A stretch of DNA of 48,678 nucleotides, from IMG/VR virus record IMGVR_UViG_3300009504_000007, positions 1-48,678 of that record, one strand, 5' to 3'. Below, piece by piece: positions 48,648 through 48,678 of this stretch (its first letter is position 1; each line of letters begins with the position of its first letter). The translations under genes and the position numbers were made by a program. Under the pieces are notes generated by a model that was not told where the DNA came from, ran no database searches, and saw nothing but the letters and a program-made list of their open reading frames with translations. Source of the stretch: a virus.

Positions 48648-48678
48648 CAAATAGTTTCAATATTAACTTAAATTCACA

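Noticed and set aside
48445-48660. A 71-residue leftward frame over the tRNA-like element
   Set aside because: Its 'WTGFEPIF' start is the usual false protein read from the antisense of a tRNA T-arm.

Overview
The window is about half of the genome of a crAss-like phage (order Crassvirales) that infects a Bacteroidetes host. The evidence is the linked set of crAss-type portal, large terminase, HK97-fold major capsid protein, tail-tube ring proteins and 1338-residue tail muzzle/stabilization protein. It is supported by very large internal 'cargo' type proteins, AT-rich DNA, promoters of the Bacteroides form (TTTG or TTG, 19-20 nt, TAnnTTTG), little sign of Shine-Dalgarno sites, and Fibrobacter-type (Fib_succ_major) adhesin domains. 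The genetic code looks standard.

Layout. Positions 1-44460 are one long minus-strand block of late genes, read from right to left. From its upstream end: two small unknown genes; a promoter driving a structured RNA leader and tRNA-Thr(UGU); small membrane proteins; and a receptor-binding/adhesin cassette (about 38.8-43.1 kb) that includes a diversity-generating-retroelement-like variable domain. Next come accessory genes (34.1-38.7 kb: membrane micro-proteins, a winged-helix-like protein, a NUMOD/RNase H-like exonuclease/zinc-ribbon protein, and an HU/IHF-like protein). The packaging and head module follows (TerL, portal, acidic scaffold candidate, major capsid protein, further head proteins; 22.2-34.2 kb). 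Then come fibre and lysis genes (14.2-21.9 kb: glycine-rich repeat fibre, holins, DUF5675 lysis candidate, a second Fib_succ_major adhesin, a papain-like protease), the tail tube rings and muzzle (7.9-14.2 kb), and three large internal virion proteins, the last running off the left edge (1-7.8 kb).

A divergent control region at about 44461-44686 separates this block from plus-strand, probably early, genes (44687-48678). These are tiny, unrecognised proteins, several with membrane segments and one zinc ribbon. Nearly every gap between them holds a long hairpin or a multi-stem RNA-like element. Several starts share a motif of the form AGTAACCACTTAATTCAC ending about 7-10 nt before the ATG, while the host-type promoter seen throughout the late block was not found here. 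The region ends with a 13-bp-closed structured element and an odd 141-nt tRNA-like element.

Logic. Host-type promoters and strong hairpin terminators divide the late block into transcription units for virion building, DNA packaging, host recognition and lysis. The plus-strand genes look like a separately controlled early set, possibly read by the virion RNA polymerase known in crAss-like phages. No polymerase, replication gene, reverse transcriptase, integrase, CRISPR array or insertion sequence was seen in the window.
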